Shown: piece by piece, positions 49,582 through 57,701 of the stretch
Layout of the letters: each line of letters begins with the position of its first letter
Position numbering within the stretch: the first letter of the stretch is position 1
Program-made: the position numbers and the translations under genes
Notes under the pieces: generated by a model
Databases searched by the model: none
What the model was told of the DNA's origin: nothing
What the model saw: the letters and a program-made list of their open reading frames with translations, nothing else
Source of the DNA: Burkholderiales bacterium
GTDB lineage: Bacteria; Pseudomonadota; Gammaproteobacteria; Burkholderiales; Burkholderiaceae_C
DNA length: 64,000 nucleotides
Assembly: GCA_016703325.1 (NCBI GenBank)
Contig: JADJCH010000027.1
Location: 20,437 to 84,436, forward strand
Direction of reading: 5' to 3'

Positions 49582-51519
49582 TCAGATCTGCACCCGGGTG
49601 CCCAGTTCGACCACCGCGTTGTCCGGCAGGCGGAAGAACTCCACCACGCTGCCGGCGTTGCGGCTCATCGTGGCGAACAGGCGCTCCCGCCACAGGGCCA
49701 TGCCCGCCCCGTGGGTGGGGACGATGGTTTCGCGGCTGAGGAAGTAGCTGGTTTCGAAAAGGGGGACGGCCAGTCCCTGGGCCGCACAGAGCTTGAGGGC
49801 CTGCGGCACGTCGGGTGTATTCATGAAGCCGAAGGTCAGCGTCACGCGCCAGAAGCCGTGGCCCAGAGGTTCCACCCGGGTGCGGTCCTCCATCCCGACC
49901 CAGGGGGATTCGGCGAAGCGCACCGTCAGGATGATGTTGCGTTCGTGCAGCACCTGGTTGTGCTTGAGGTTGTGCAGCAGTGCCTGCGGCACGGTGGACG
50001 GGTCGGCCACCGCATAGACGGCCACCCGGGGCGTGCGCGGCAGGCTGGCCAGGTCCAGTGCATCAATGAACTCCTGCAGCGGCAGGCCTTCGCGGCGGAT
50101 GACCTCCAGCGCCAGCGTGCGCCCACGCTGCCAGGTGGCCATGAGCAGGAACAGCAGGCCGCCCATGGCCAGCGGAAACCAGCCGCCATCGAAGAACTTG
50201 AGGGCGCAGCCGGCCACCAGCAGGGCGTCGATGCACAGGAAGAACAGCGTGGCCCCGGCGGCCAGCGGCCCAGGCAGGTGCCAGCCGTCGCGGATGACGA
50301 ACCAGGTGAGCAGCGTGGTGATCATCATTGTCAGCGTCACCGCGATGCCATAGGCGCCGGCCAGCGCCGAAGAGCTGCGAAAGCCCAGCACCGCTGCAAT
50401 CACCCCACCCAGGAGCAGCCAGTTGACCAGCGGCATGTAGATCTGCCCGGCCTCGTGCGCCGAGGTGTGGCGCACCGCCATGCGCGGCAGGAACCCGAGC
50501 TGGATGGCCTGGCGTGTCATCGAGTAGGCGCCGGAGATCACGGCCTGGGAGGCGATGATGGCCGCCAGCGTGGCCAGCACCAGCGCCGGCCAGATCCAGT
50601 CGCCCGGGAACAGGCGATAGAAAGGGTTTTCGATCGCGGCCGGCTCGGCCATCAGCAGCGCGCCCTGGCCCAGGTAGTTCAGCGCCAGGCCCGGCAGCAC
50701 CAGACCGGTCCAGGCGATCTGGATCGGCCGGCGGCCGAAGTGGCCCATGTCGGCGTACAGCGCCTCGGCACCGGTCAGGGCCAGCACCAGCGCCCCCACC
50801 ATCAGGAAGACCTTCCAGCCCCGGCTGCTGGCGAACTGCCAGGCCTCCAGCGGGTTCAATGCCGCGAGGATGGCCGGTTCGCGCGCGATGTGGAGCAGGC
50901 CGACCAGCCCGAGCACGGCGAACCACAACACGATCACCGGGCCGAACACCCGCCCGACCACGGCCGTGCCGTGCCGCTGCACCCCGAACAACCCCACCAG
51001 GATGACCAGGGAAATCGGCAGCACGTAGGGCTTGAGGGCCGGGGTGGCGATTTCCAGGCCTTCCATCGCGCCCAGCACCGAGATGGCCGGGGTGATGATG
51101 CTGTCGCCATAGAACAGGGTGGCGCCAAACACCCCGAGCAGCAGCAGCGCCCGGCGCAGGCCGGGGCGGCTGCCCACCGCCTGCGCGGCCAGGGCGGTGA
51201 GTGCCAGGCCGCCGCCTTCGCCGCGGTTGTCGGCGCGCAGGATCAGGGTCACGTACTTGAGGGTGACCACCAGCATCAGCGCCCAGACGATGCACGACAC
51301 CGCACCGACCAGGTTGGCCGCTGTGAGTGCCACGCCGGTGGCCGGCAGGAAGATCTCCTTGACGGTGTACAGCGGGCTGGTGCCGATGTCGCCATAGACC
51401 ACGCCGATGGCGGCCAGGGTCAGTCCGGCCAGGCCGGGGTGGCGCTGGGCACCGGGATGGCCTCGGGTCGCGGGGAGATCCGGGTCTGTGGGGGGAGTTG
51501 GAAGGGCCGTGTTGTTCAC
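49582..51519 (-). CDS. kup: Low-affinity potassium transporter Kup
   Basis: 645 residues with twelve membrane helices in the first 430. Kup signatures: LTLAAIGVVYGDIGTSPLYTVKE, LRADNRGEGGGLALTAL, GDSIITPAISVLGAMEGLEI and a soluble C-terminal domain of about 170 residues. It is a proton-coupled potassium uptake protein of the inner membrane. The adjacent KdpD/KdpE-like genes, transcribed in the same direction upstream, suggest potassium- or osmotic-stress control. Confidence 0.95.
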   Translation of the reverse strand: MNNTALPTPPTDPDLPATRGHPGAQRHPGLAGLTLAAIGVVYGDIGTSPLYTVKEIFLPATGVALTAANLVGAVSCIVWALMLVVTLKYVTLILRADNRGEGGGLALTALAAQAVGSRPGLRRALLLLGVFGATLFYGDSIITPAISVLGAMEGLEIATPALKPYVLPISLVILVGLFGVQRHGTAVVGRVFGPVIVLWFAVLGLVGLLHIAREPAILAALNPLEAWQFASSRGWKVFLMVGALVLALTGAEALYADMGHFGRRPIQIAWTGLVLPGLALNYLGQGALLMAEPAAIENPFYRLFPGDWIWPALVLATLAAIIASQAVISGAYSMTRQAIQLGFLPRMAVRHTSAHEAGQIYMPLVNWLLLGGVIAAVLGFRSSSALAGAYGIAVTLTMMITTLLTWFVIRDGWHLPGPLAAGATLFFLCIDALLVAGCALKFFDGGWFPLAMGGLLFLLMATWQRGRTLALEVIRREGLPLQEFIDALDLASLPRTPRVAVYAVADPSTVPQALLHNLKHNQVLHERNIILTVRFAESPWVGMEDRTRVEPLGHGFWRVTLTFGFMNTPDVPQALKLCAAQGLAVPLFETSYFLSRETIVPTHGAGMALWRERLFATMSRNAGSVVEFFRLPDNAVVELGTRVQI

Positions 51520-51617
51520 GCTGCGATCCGGGAGTGAAACCGTTCACCAGCCTGCGCCGCAGCGCGTCAGGAACGCATATGGACGGGAAAGCCGCTCGCA
51601 GGAGAACGACGTGAGGA

Positions 51618-52340
51618 TCAGTCCGCATCACCTTCCACCAGCCGGTAGCCCACGCCCGGCTCGGTGAGCAGTTGCTGTGGCTCGGCCGGATCGGCCTCCA
51701 GCTTGGCGCGCAGCTGGCCCATGTACAGGCGCAGGTAGTGGGTGTGTTCGGTGAACTCGGCCCCCCAGACATCGGTCAGCAACTGGCGGTGCGTGACCAC
51801 CTGGCCGGCGCTGCGCACCAGCCGGGCCAGCAGGTTGAATTCGGTGGGCGTCAGGTGCACCGGGTGGTCACCGACCCGCACCTGGTGGGTGAGCAGATCG
51901 ATGTCCATCCTGCGACCGGGTGGCCCGGACCGCCAACGTGTCACCGCGGCCTGCACCGTCGTTCCCCGGTGGCGCAGTGCGACCCGCATGCGCGCCAGCA
52001 GCTCGGCAATGCCGAAGGGCTTGACCAGGTAGTCGTCCGCCCCCTCGTCCAGCAGGCGCACCTTCTGGCCCTCCGCCTGGCGGGCCGAGATCACCAGCAC
52101 CGGGCAGCCGCGCCGCCGCCGCAGCTGCGCCAGCAGGACCTCGCCATCGCCATCGGGCAGACCCAGGTCCAACACGACGAGGTCGATGCCGGCATCGGGC
52201 CGGTCGGCATGCTGCAGCAGGGCCCTTCCCTCGCTCAGGCTGGCGGCCGTGAGCATCTCGTAACCCTCCACCGCGAGGGCCGCGCACAGCGTGGCGCGCA
52301 GTTCGCGGTCATCTTCGACCAGCAGCACACGCAGCGTCAC
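51618..52340 (-). CDS. KdpE-like OmpR-family response regulator
   Basis: 240 residues from GTG 52340, overlapping the sensor stop (GTGA). Receiver domain: LRVLLVEDDRELRATL, phospho-acceptor aspartate in LVVLDLGLPDGDGE, lysine in DDYLVKPFGIAEL. Winged-helix output: VHLTPTEFNLLARLVRSAGQVVTHRQLL and HYLRLYMGQLRAKLE. The last part matches KdpE closely. It ends about 99 bases from the kup start, so kup is the likely target. Confidence 0.88.
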   Translation of the reverse strand: MTLRVLLVEDDRELRATLCAALAVEGYEMLTAASLSEGRALLQHADRPDAGIDLVVLDLGLPDGDGEVLLAQLRRRRGCPVLVISARQAEGQKVRLLDEGADDYLVKPFGIAELLARMRVALRHRGTTVQAAVTRWRSGPPGRRMDIDLLTHQVRVGDHPVHLTPTEFNLLARLVRSAGQVVTHRQLLTDVWGAEFTEHTHYLRLYMGQLRAKLEADPAEPQQLLTEPGVGYRLVEGDAD

Positions 52341-54049
52341 GGCTGCGGCTCCGTTGGCGGGCCCGACTCGTCGGGAGGGACCAGGGGAGCCTGCCTGAGC
52401 GGCAGCAGGCACTCCAACGCACAGCCTCCGTGGCTGCGGGCGCGCAGGCGCAGCTCCCCGCCATGGGCGCGTGCGATGGCACGGCACACCGCCAGTCCGA
52501 CGCCTGCCCCGGGGCGGGCGTTGTGCTCGCTGCCTGGTCGGGCCCGGGCTGCAGCCAGCGGAGCGGCCCCGCGGTGAAAGACCTCGAAGACCCGCTCCCG
52601 CCAGGCCGGCGCGATGCCGGGTCCACGGTCGCGCACCGCCAGCAGCAGCCGTGGAGGCTGTTGCTCGCCGGGCTCGCCGGCGCGGCGCACCAGGATTTCG
52701 ACCGGCGCATCCTCCGGGCTGTACTTCAGCGCGTTGTCCACCAGGTTGTCGAGCAGCTGCGACAGCAGCAGCGCATCGCACCACAGCAGCGGCAGGCCGG
52801 GCTCGAGCCGGGCCCGCACCCGTCGGGCGGAGTCGCGGCGGCGGGCATGCCGCAGTGCCGTGCCCACCAGCTCCTCGGCCGACTCCCAGTCGCAGCGCAG
52901 CGACACGCCCGGGCTGTCCAGCCGGGCCAGTTGCAGGGTGTTGTCGGTCAGCCGGGCCAGTCGGCCGGCCTCTTCAACGATGCCCTGGGCCAGCCGCCGG
53001 CGCTGCGCCAGATCCAGCCGCTCGGACTGTTCGTCCAGCGCCGAGGCTGCACCCAGGATGGTCGCCAGAGGCGTGCGGTAGTCGTGCGAGATGGCCGCCA
53101 GCAGGGCATTGCGCACCCCCTGCTGCTGGGCCTGTTCGCGCGAGCGGCTCTCCTCCAGAGCGGCATGGACCCGCTGCAGGGCCTGGCCCATCTGGTCGCA
53201 CAGCGATTGCAACTGCGCACGCAGTTCGGCATCTCGTTCGGCACGCTGGGCCGAGCGGTTTGTGGCGACAGGGCAGGCGCCGCGCAGCACCGCCGCGCCC
53301 ATGCAGGTGCGGCTGCCACGCAGCGGAAAGTACCCGTCGGGCTGGTCTTCGAAGCGACCGGTGCCCGGGCCCAGCGCCCGGCCTTCGCGCAGGCACAGGC
53401 GCAGGCCGGCAGCCTGGTCGGCATCGGGTTCTCCGGCGGTCAGCAGCGCGGGGGCATCGCCTTCGTCCCCACCCGGGTCGTCGACTCCGGCTGAAGGTGG
53501 AGCGAAGGGCCTGGCGGCGCGGGCGATCGCGGCCGCCGGAACGCCGGCGCTGCGGCTGAGCAGATCGCACAGCCCCCCCAGCTCGGCCACCGGGTCCACG
53601 GCGTCGCGCAGGCGCTCGCCCCAGTCCCGCAACTGTTCGGCCCGCAAGGCATGGGCGGCTGCCTCCTGGGCCGTCCGGCGCAGCCGGCCCACCAGGACCG
53701 CAACGATCACGTTGACCACCAGCATCGCCAGCATCAGCAAGGCATGCTGGCGCAGGTCGACATGCAAGGTTCCTCGCGGCGGCACGAAGAAGTAGTTGAA
53801 CGCCAGGACCGCCAGGGCCCCTGCGGCAACCGCCGCGCCGGGCGGCAGCCACAGCGAGGACAGGGCGCTGGCCAGCACCAGCAGCATCGCCAGGTTGGCC
53901 AGGTCCACCTGGCCGTCCAGGATCGCAGCGGCGGTCCAGGCCAGCGCCCAGGTGGCGGCCGCCCACAGGATGGACGGGCGCGAGGGGGCGCTCCATCGGT
54001 CAGCTGCCCCCCAGGTCGCGCCGCGCGGAGATCTGAGCCGTGCATCCAT
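52337..54049 (-). CDS. KdpD-like sensor histidine kinase lacking the N-terminal Kdp/UspA domains
   Basis: 570 residues. It begins with the four-helix DUF4118 membrane region (ILWAAATWALAWTAAAILDG to MLVVNVIVAVLVGRL), then a GAF-like domain and the kinase core: H-box ISHDYRTPLATILGAA, N-box LLDNLVDNALKYS, RDRGPGI and AGVGLAVCRAI. Full KdpD has about 400 extra N-terminal residues with a Walker motif and UspA domain; these are missing. It forms a two-component system with the downstream KdpE-like gene. The GAF region holds several cysteines (RTCMGAAVLRGAC). Confidence 0.88.
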   Translation of the reverse strand: MDARLRSPRGATWGAADRWSAPSRPSILWAAATWALAWTAAAILDGQVDLANLAMLLVLASALSSLWLPPGAAVAAGALAVLAFNYFFVPPRGTLHVDLRQHALLMLAMLVVNVIVAVLVGRLRRTAQEAAAHALRAEQLRDWGERLRDAVDPVAELGGLCDLLSRSAGVPAAAIARAARPFAPPSAGVDDPGGDEGDAPALLTAGEPDADQAAGLRLCLREGRALGPGTGRFEDQPDGYFPLRGSRTCMGAAVLRGACPVATNRSAQRAERDAELRAQLQSLCDQMGQALQRVHAALEESRSREQAQQQGVRNALLAAISHDYRTPLATILGAASALDEQSERLDLAQRRRLAQGIVEEAGRLARLTDNTLQLARLDSPGVSLRCDWESAEELVGTALRHARRRDSARRVRARLEPGLPLLWCDALLLSQLLDNLVDNALKYSPEDAPVEILVRRAGEPGEQQPPRLLLAVRDRGPGIAPAWRERVFEVFHRGAAPLAAARARPGSEHNARPGAGVGLAVCRAIARAHGGELRLRARSHGGCALECLLPLRQAPLVPPDESGPPTEPQP

Positions 54050-54174
54050 GGGGGGGACGGTAGCACCGGGGGCATCAGGAAAGCATCAGGAGGGCCTCCG
54101 CCGGGCAGGGAGCGGCACACCCTGCGCTCGACCCGCGCGACGCAACGAGAAGCCACGAGAAACGTTGGCGTCTG

Positions 54175-54999
54175 CTATGCCGCCGCAGAGGTCAGGGCAG
54201 CAGGCTGTACAGGTACGGGAACAGGTTCAGGTTCAGGTTCAGGTTCAGGTTCAGGTGCCGTCGCCAGTGCCGTCAGCAGCGCCGACAGCCGCCCGGCGTC
54301 CAGCCCCAGGCGCCTGTCGCCTGCGCAGACGGCGGAGCGGAAGCCCGCGAAGTCCGGCGCCAGCGCGTTCAACCGCGGCAAATCTTCCCGCCGCAGCGCG
54401 CCGGCCAACCCCGCCAGGGCGCCGCTGGTGCGGATGCGTTGCAGCAGCGGGGCCAGCAGGTCATCGCCGAGCCGTTGCAGCAGCGAGCCGCTGCGTTTGT
54501 CGGCGGTGTCCAGCATCACTGCCGGCAGCCGTTCGGCCAGCAGGATCTGCAGTTGCACCTCGTCCACCCCGCGGTCGGCCAGCAGCACCGGCACCACCGG
54601 CAGGCCCGCGCGGTGCAGTGCCACCAGGCGGTGGGTGAGGCGCCGGCCGTCCTCGCCCGGCTCCAGCCCCACCTTGACATGGTCCGGCCCGGCGGCGGCC
54701 ACCCGCTCCACCTGGCGGGTCACCACCTCCAGCGCGGCGGCGGGCCAGTCGCCGATGGTGGCGGTGACCGGTGTCTGCGGGGCAATGCGGCGCAACTGCG
54801 CCACGATGGCGGCGATCTGCGAAGGGGGCAGGCCGCCCAGCGCACCGTCGGCGGGCTCCTTCAGGTCGATGAAACCCACGCCGGCCTGGGCGGCGACCTG
54901 AGCCTCCGCCAGGTTGCGCACGCTGACGAGCACACGCAGCGGCACCCCAGCGGTGGTGACGTTGAGGGCAGGGTCCTGCGGGGGCGGCATGGCCGTCAT
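54175..54999 (-). CDS. mfnB: (5-formylfuran-3-yl)methyl phosphate synthase
   Basis: 274 residues from ATG 54999 (ATGA overlap with the upstream gene; ATG 54990 is also possible). The MfnB/DUF556 family is marked by LRVLVSVRNLAEAQVAA, FIDLKEPADGALGG, VTATIGDW, DHVKVGLEPGE and VMLDTADKRSGSLL. It condenses two glyceraldehyde-3-phosphate molecules into the furan precursor of methanofuran or methylofuran. The last 30 residues are unusual, with a Glu-Pro repeat (PEPEPEPEPVPVP) encoded by a hexamer tandem repeat. Confidence 0.9.
   Translation of the reverse strand: MTAMPPPQDPALNVTTAGVPLRVLVSVRNLAEAQVAAQAGVGFIDLKEPADGALGGLPPSQIAAIVAQLRRIAPQTPVTATIGDWPAAALEVVTRQVERVAAAGPDHVKVGLEPGEDGRRLTHRLVALHRAGLPVVPVLLADRGVDEVQLQILLAERLPAVMLDTADKRSGSLLQRLGDDLLAPLLQRIRTSGALAGLAGALRREDLPRLNALAPDFAGFRSAVCAGDRRLGLDAGRLSALLTALATAPEPEPEPEPEPVPVPVQPAALTSAAA
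54222..54256. repeat. CAGGTT hexanucleotide tandem repeat in mfnB
   Basis: About six copies of CAGGTT (GAACCT on the coding strand) near the 3' end of mfnB. Each unit adds Glu-Pro, so copy number changes would lengthen or shorten the tail without a frameshift. A shorter run of related CAGGAT/CAGGTT units is at 31388-31416. Confidence 0.9.
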
Positions 55000-57059
55000 G
55001 CTGCGGCCCTCGGCTCCGGGCGCTGGCGGTGGGCGGCCACCGCGTCCTGCAGCCAACCCCAGGCCTCCCGCTCGGCGTCGGAGGCGGTCTTGTCGATGGC
55101 GATCTGCAGGGCGGCCATCTCGCGTTCGATGCGCTCCAGCGGCAGCAGGCGCAGGCGGCTGACCAGCACCGCACCTTCGATGACCGCGGCCTGGGCCCGG
55201 TTCATGCCGAGGAAGGGCGCGTGGCTGTGGTCGCCCAGCACCTGGAAGGTCAGGGTGGGGCGCATGGCGTCGTCGTCCACCCGGTGCAGCTTGAGCTCCA
55301 GGTGGCGCAGCGCCGCGTTCAGTCGCGGCACGCGCACCGCAGTGCAGACCTGGGTGGGCCAATCGCGCCGGCCGGTGACGCAGCCGGCGAAGACGCGGGT
55401 GTCGGTCAGCAGGTTCAACACCGCCTCGCCGCCGGCCAGGATGTTCTCCAGCGTGGTGGACGGCTTGAAAGGCAGGATCACCACCTCGTCGCCGCGGTAG
55501 CGCACGCCCATCGGTGCGACATGCAGGGCGCCGCTGGCAGAGACGGTGGTCACCACCGCTTCGTAGATCACGTCGTTGGTGTGGTGGGCCATCGGGGTCT
55601 CCTGCGCCGGTGGGGCAGCGGCCGGCTCGGTGGCTGGGGCCGCCTGCAGCGACGGGGTTTGGCGGCGCTGCTTCGAGCGGGTGGGCGCCGGCGCGCACCA
55701 GGCACCCAGGTCCTCGGGTGGGCGGGGTGCGGCGGCGACGCCCCAGTCCAGCAGCTGGTCCTGCACGTAGCGTTTGCCCAGCTGCCAGGCGATCTCGGCG
55801 CGTGCGAGCTCCACCCCCATGTAGAAGGCGTGCCCGGCATCGTCCTCCAGGCCCAGCTGCGGCCAGAGGCGCAAGGGGTCGGTGTCGCGCCGCAGGCCGT
55901 CGCGGTTGTAGACGTGCAGGCCCTCGGCGCTGACCTGGATGCGGAAGTTGGGGTCGCGCACCGCAGCGGCCTGGGCGGCAATCTCTTCGCTGCTGTCCGG
56001 CCAGGGGTGTTTGTCGTGCACCGTCATCAGCCGGTCGCTCAGGCCCTTGGGCAGGCTCTGCGTCCGGCGCGCGGCCTGCATCACCCGGCGGGCGTGGTCG
56101 GCCTCGGCCACCGCGCGGCGGGCGTGGGTGCTGACCTGCGTGGTCAGCAGCGCGGCCACGTCCAGCTCGGCGGCCATGCCCAGCAGCAGGGCGTGGATGC
56201 CGGAGGTGTCCGCTTCCGTCAGCTCGGTGAGGTTGCCGGTGCCCATCATGATCGGCGCGTTCGGGAAGCGGTCGCGCAGGCGCTGGTAGCGCACGATCGA
56301 GCGGGTCAGGCCGAAGGGAATGGGGTCGAGGATGGCGTCGGCCAGGAAGGGCCGGCCGCGGCGCTGCAGGACCTCGATGGAGGCGGCCAGGCCCTCCTCG
56401 TCCTCCGGCGTGGCGCCGATCAGCACCGGGGTGGCGGCCACTTCGTCGGCGATCCACAGCAGCGCCGGCGGCAGGCTGAGCAGGTAGTCGGCCCCAGCGC
56501 GACCCCCCGCGAGCAGTTCTTCGGCCGAGAGGCTGTCAACGCTGACCGTGAAGCCGGCGGCCTTGAGGGCCTGCACGCCCTCGGCAAGGTGCGGGAAGGG
56601 CGTGTCCGGCAGGCAGCCCAGGTCGATCACGTCGGCGCCGTCGGCCCGCAGCTGGGCCGCTCGCACCAGGATCTGCGCGACCCTCAGCCGCGGGGCATCG
56701 ACGATCTCGGCAAAGATGCGCACGCGCACCTCGCTCAGGTCCACCGGCTGCGCGGCGCGGCGGAAGTGGCGTGGCAGGTCCTTGAGCTCCTCCGGCCCGC
56801 GTTCCACTGGCAGGCCCAGCTCGGCGGACAGCGCGGCCAGGTCGCCGCGGCAGCGCCCCGGCACCAGCACCCGGTGGGCCCGCACCGGCCGCGGCAGGCG
56901 GCGGCGGATCAGGTCGGCGGTCATCAGTGCCGCCACCTGCAGGCCGAGCTCGTGCACCTCCCAGGTGAAGGGCAGGTCCCCGCCCGCGGACAGGCCTTCC
57001 AGCACCCGCCGCAGCGAGGGTTCGGCCAGCCGGCCGGTGAGGAAGAGGAGGTGTTCCAT
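54996..57059 (-). CDS. DUF6513 (dihydropteroate synthase-related) - DUF447 fusion protein
   Basis: 687 residues from ATG 57059 with no stop between the two parts. Residues 1-460 match the dihydropteroate-synthase-like family of methanopterin clusters (MEHLLFLTGRLAEPSLRRVL, VIDLGCLPDTPFPHLAEGV, FLADAILDPIPFGLT, IMMGTGNLTELTEADTSG). A Pro/Ala linker (about 465-488) leads into DUF447 (THNDV-type start MAHHTNDVIYEAVV, VAPMGVRYRG, PFKPSTTLENI). DUF447 proteins bind flavin in archaea. The ATG at 55592 has its own CAGGAGAC ribosome binding site, so DUF447 may also be made separately. A role in H4MPT synthesis is inferred from context. Confidence 0.82.
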   Translation of the reverse strand: MEHLLFLTGRLAEPSLRRVLEGLSAGGDLPFTWEVHELGLQVAALMTADLIRRRLPRPVRAHRVLVPGRCRGDLAALSAELGLPVERGPEELKDLPRHFRRAAQPVDLSEVRVRIFAEIVDAPRLRVAQILVRAAQLRADGADVIDLGCLPDTPFPHLAEGVQALKAAGFTVSVDSLSAEELLAGGRAGADYLLSLPPALLWIADEVAATPVLIGATPEDEEGLAASIEVLQRRGRPFLADAILDPIPFGLTRSIVRYQRLRDRFPNAPIMMGTGNLTELTEADTSGIHALLLGMAAELDVAALLTTQVSTHARRAVAEADHARRVMQAARRTQSLPKGLSDRLMTVHDKHPWPDSSEEIAAQAAAVRDPNFRIQVSAEGLHVYNRDGLRRDTDPLRLWPQLGLEDDAGHAFYMGVELARAEIAWQLGKRYVQDQLLDWGVAAAPRPPEDLGAWCAPAPTRSKQRRQTPSLQAAPATEPAAAPPAQETPMAHHTNDVIYEAVVTTVSASGALHVAPMGVRYRGDEVVILPFKPSTTLENILAGGEAVLNLLTDTRVFAGCVTGRRDWPTQVCTAVRVPRLNAALRHLELKLHRVDDDAMRPTLTFQVLGDHSHAPFLGMNRAQAAVIEGAVLVSRLRLLPLERIEREMAALQIAIDKTASDAEREAWGWLQDAVAAHRQRPEPRAAA

Positions 57060-57070
57060 GTCGGCGGCGA

Positions 57071-57679
57071 TCAGGCCGTTCTCCAGCTCATCGACAGCGC
57101 CTTCAGCCGCGCATCCAGGGCCTGCTCCAGCCGCTCGATGGACTCGACCACGTCGCAGAAGTCGATGCCGCGCAGTCGCTCCACGTTGTCCAGTTCGATG
57201 CGGCGCGGGCGCAGCGTGACCCAGTCGTGCGGTGCGCGGGTGACCACCACCGGCTCGGTGTCGCAGGCGAACACGAGGCCCGGGATGCCGAGCTTGCCGG
57301 CCTGGGCGAACATGTTGGTGGGCAGGGTGTCGCTGATGCCGAAGGCGCACTTGGCCACGGTGTTGCTGGTGGCCGGGGCGATCACCACCGTGTGGTACAC
57401 GTCGGTGTAGAGCTGGCCCACCGGCACCGCGCTGGCGGTCTTGTCGCGCACCAGGCGGAAGCGCTGGCGCAGGCCCTCCAGCGGGATGTTGTAGATGCCC
57501 AGCACCTCCTCCGCTGCGGCGGAGAGAAAGAGGTCCGTGTCCGGCAGCCGCTCAGCCAGCGCCAGCGCCTCGGTCAGCCCATGTCCGGAGCCGGTCAGGC
57601 ACCAGGCGAAGCGGGAGCGGGCTGCGGCCCCCGCCAGCGCGGGTTCCGGCAGCGCAGGCTCCATTGGCCCGGACTCCAT
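57071..57679 (-). CDS. Flavoprotein, probable dihydromethanopterin reductase (DmrB-like)
   Basis: 202 residues from ATG 57679 (MESGPMEPALPEP); ATG 57664 is an alternative. Flavoprotein (PPC decarboxylase-like) fold: FAWCLTGSGHGLTEAL at the start, FLSAAAEEVLGIYNI, then VIAPATSNTVAKCAFGISDTLPTNMFAQAGK as the FMN-binding and active region. Homologues from Methanosarcina and Burkholderia reduce dihydromethanopterin to tetrahydromethanopterin. It starts 22 bases after the sigma-54 activator stop and ends 11 bases before the DUF6513 start. Confidence 0.82.
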   Translation of the reverse strand: MESGPMEPALPEPALAGAAARSRFAWCLTGSGHGLTEALALAERLPDTDLFLSAAAEEVLGIYNIPLEGLRQRFRLVRDKTASAVPVGQLYTDVYHTVVIAPATSNTVAKCAFGISDTLPTNMFAQAGKLGIPGLVFACDTEPVVVTRAPHDWVTLRPRRIELDNVERLRGIDFCDVVESIERLEQALDARLKALSMSWRTA

Positions 57680-57701
57680 CGGCCCAGGCCCACGCGAGAG
57701 G

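Noticed and set aside
55029..57410. Plus-strand open frame of 793 codons
   Set aside because: Antisense to the DUF6513-DUF447 and flavoprotein genes; Gln/His/Arg-rich low-information sequence.
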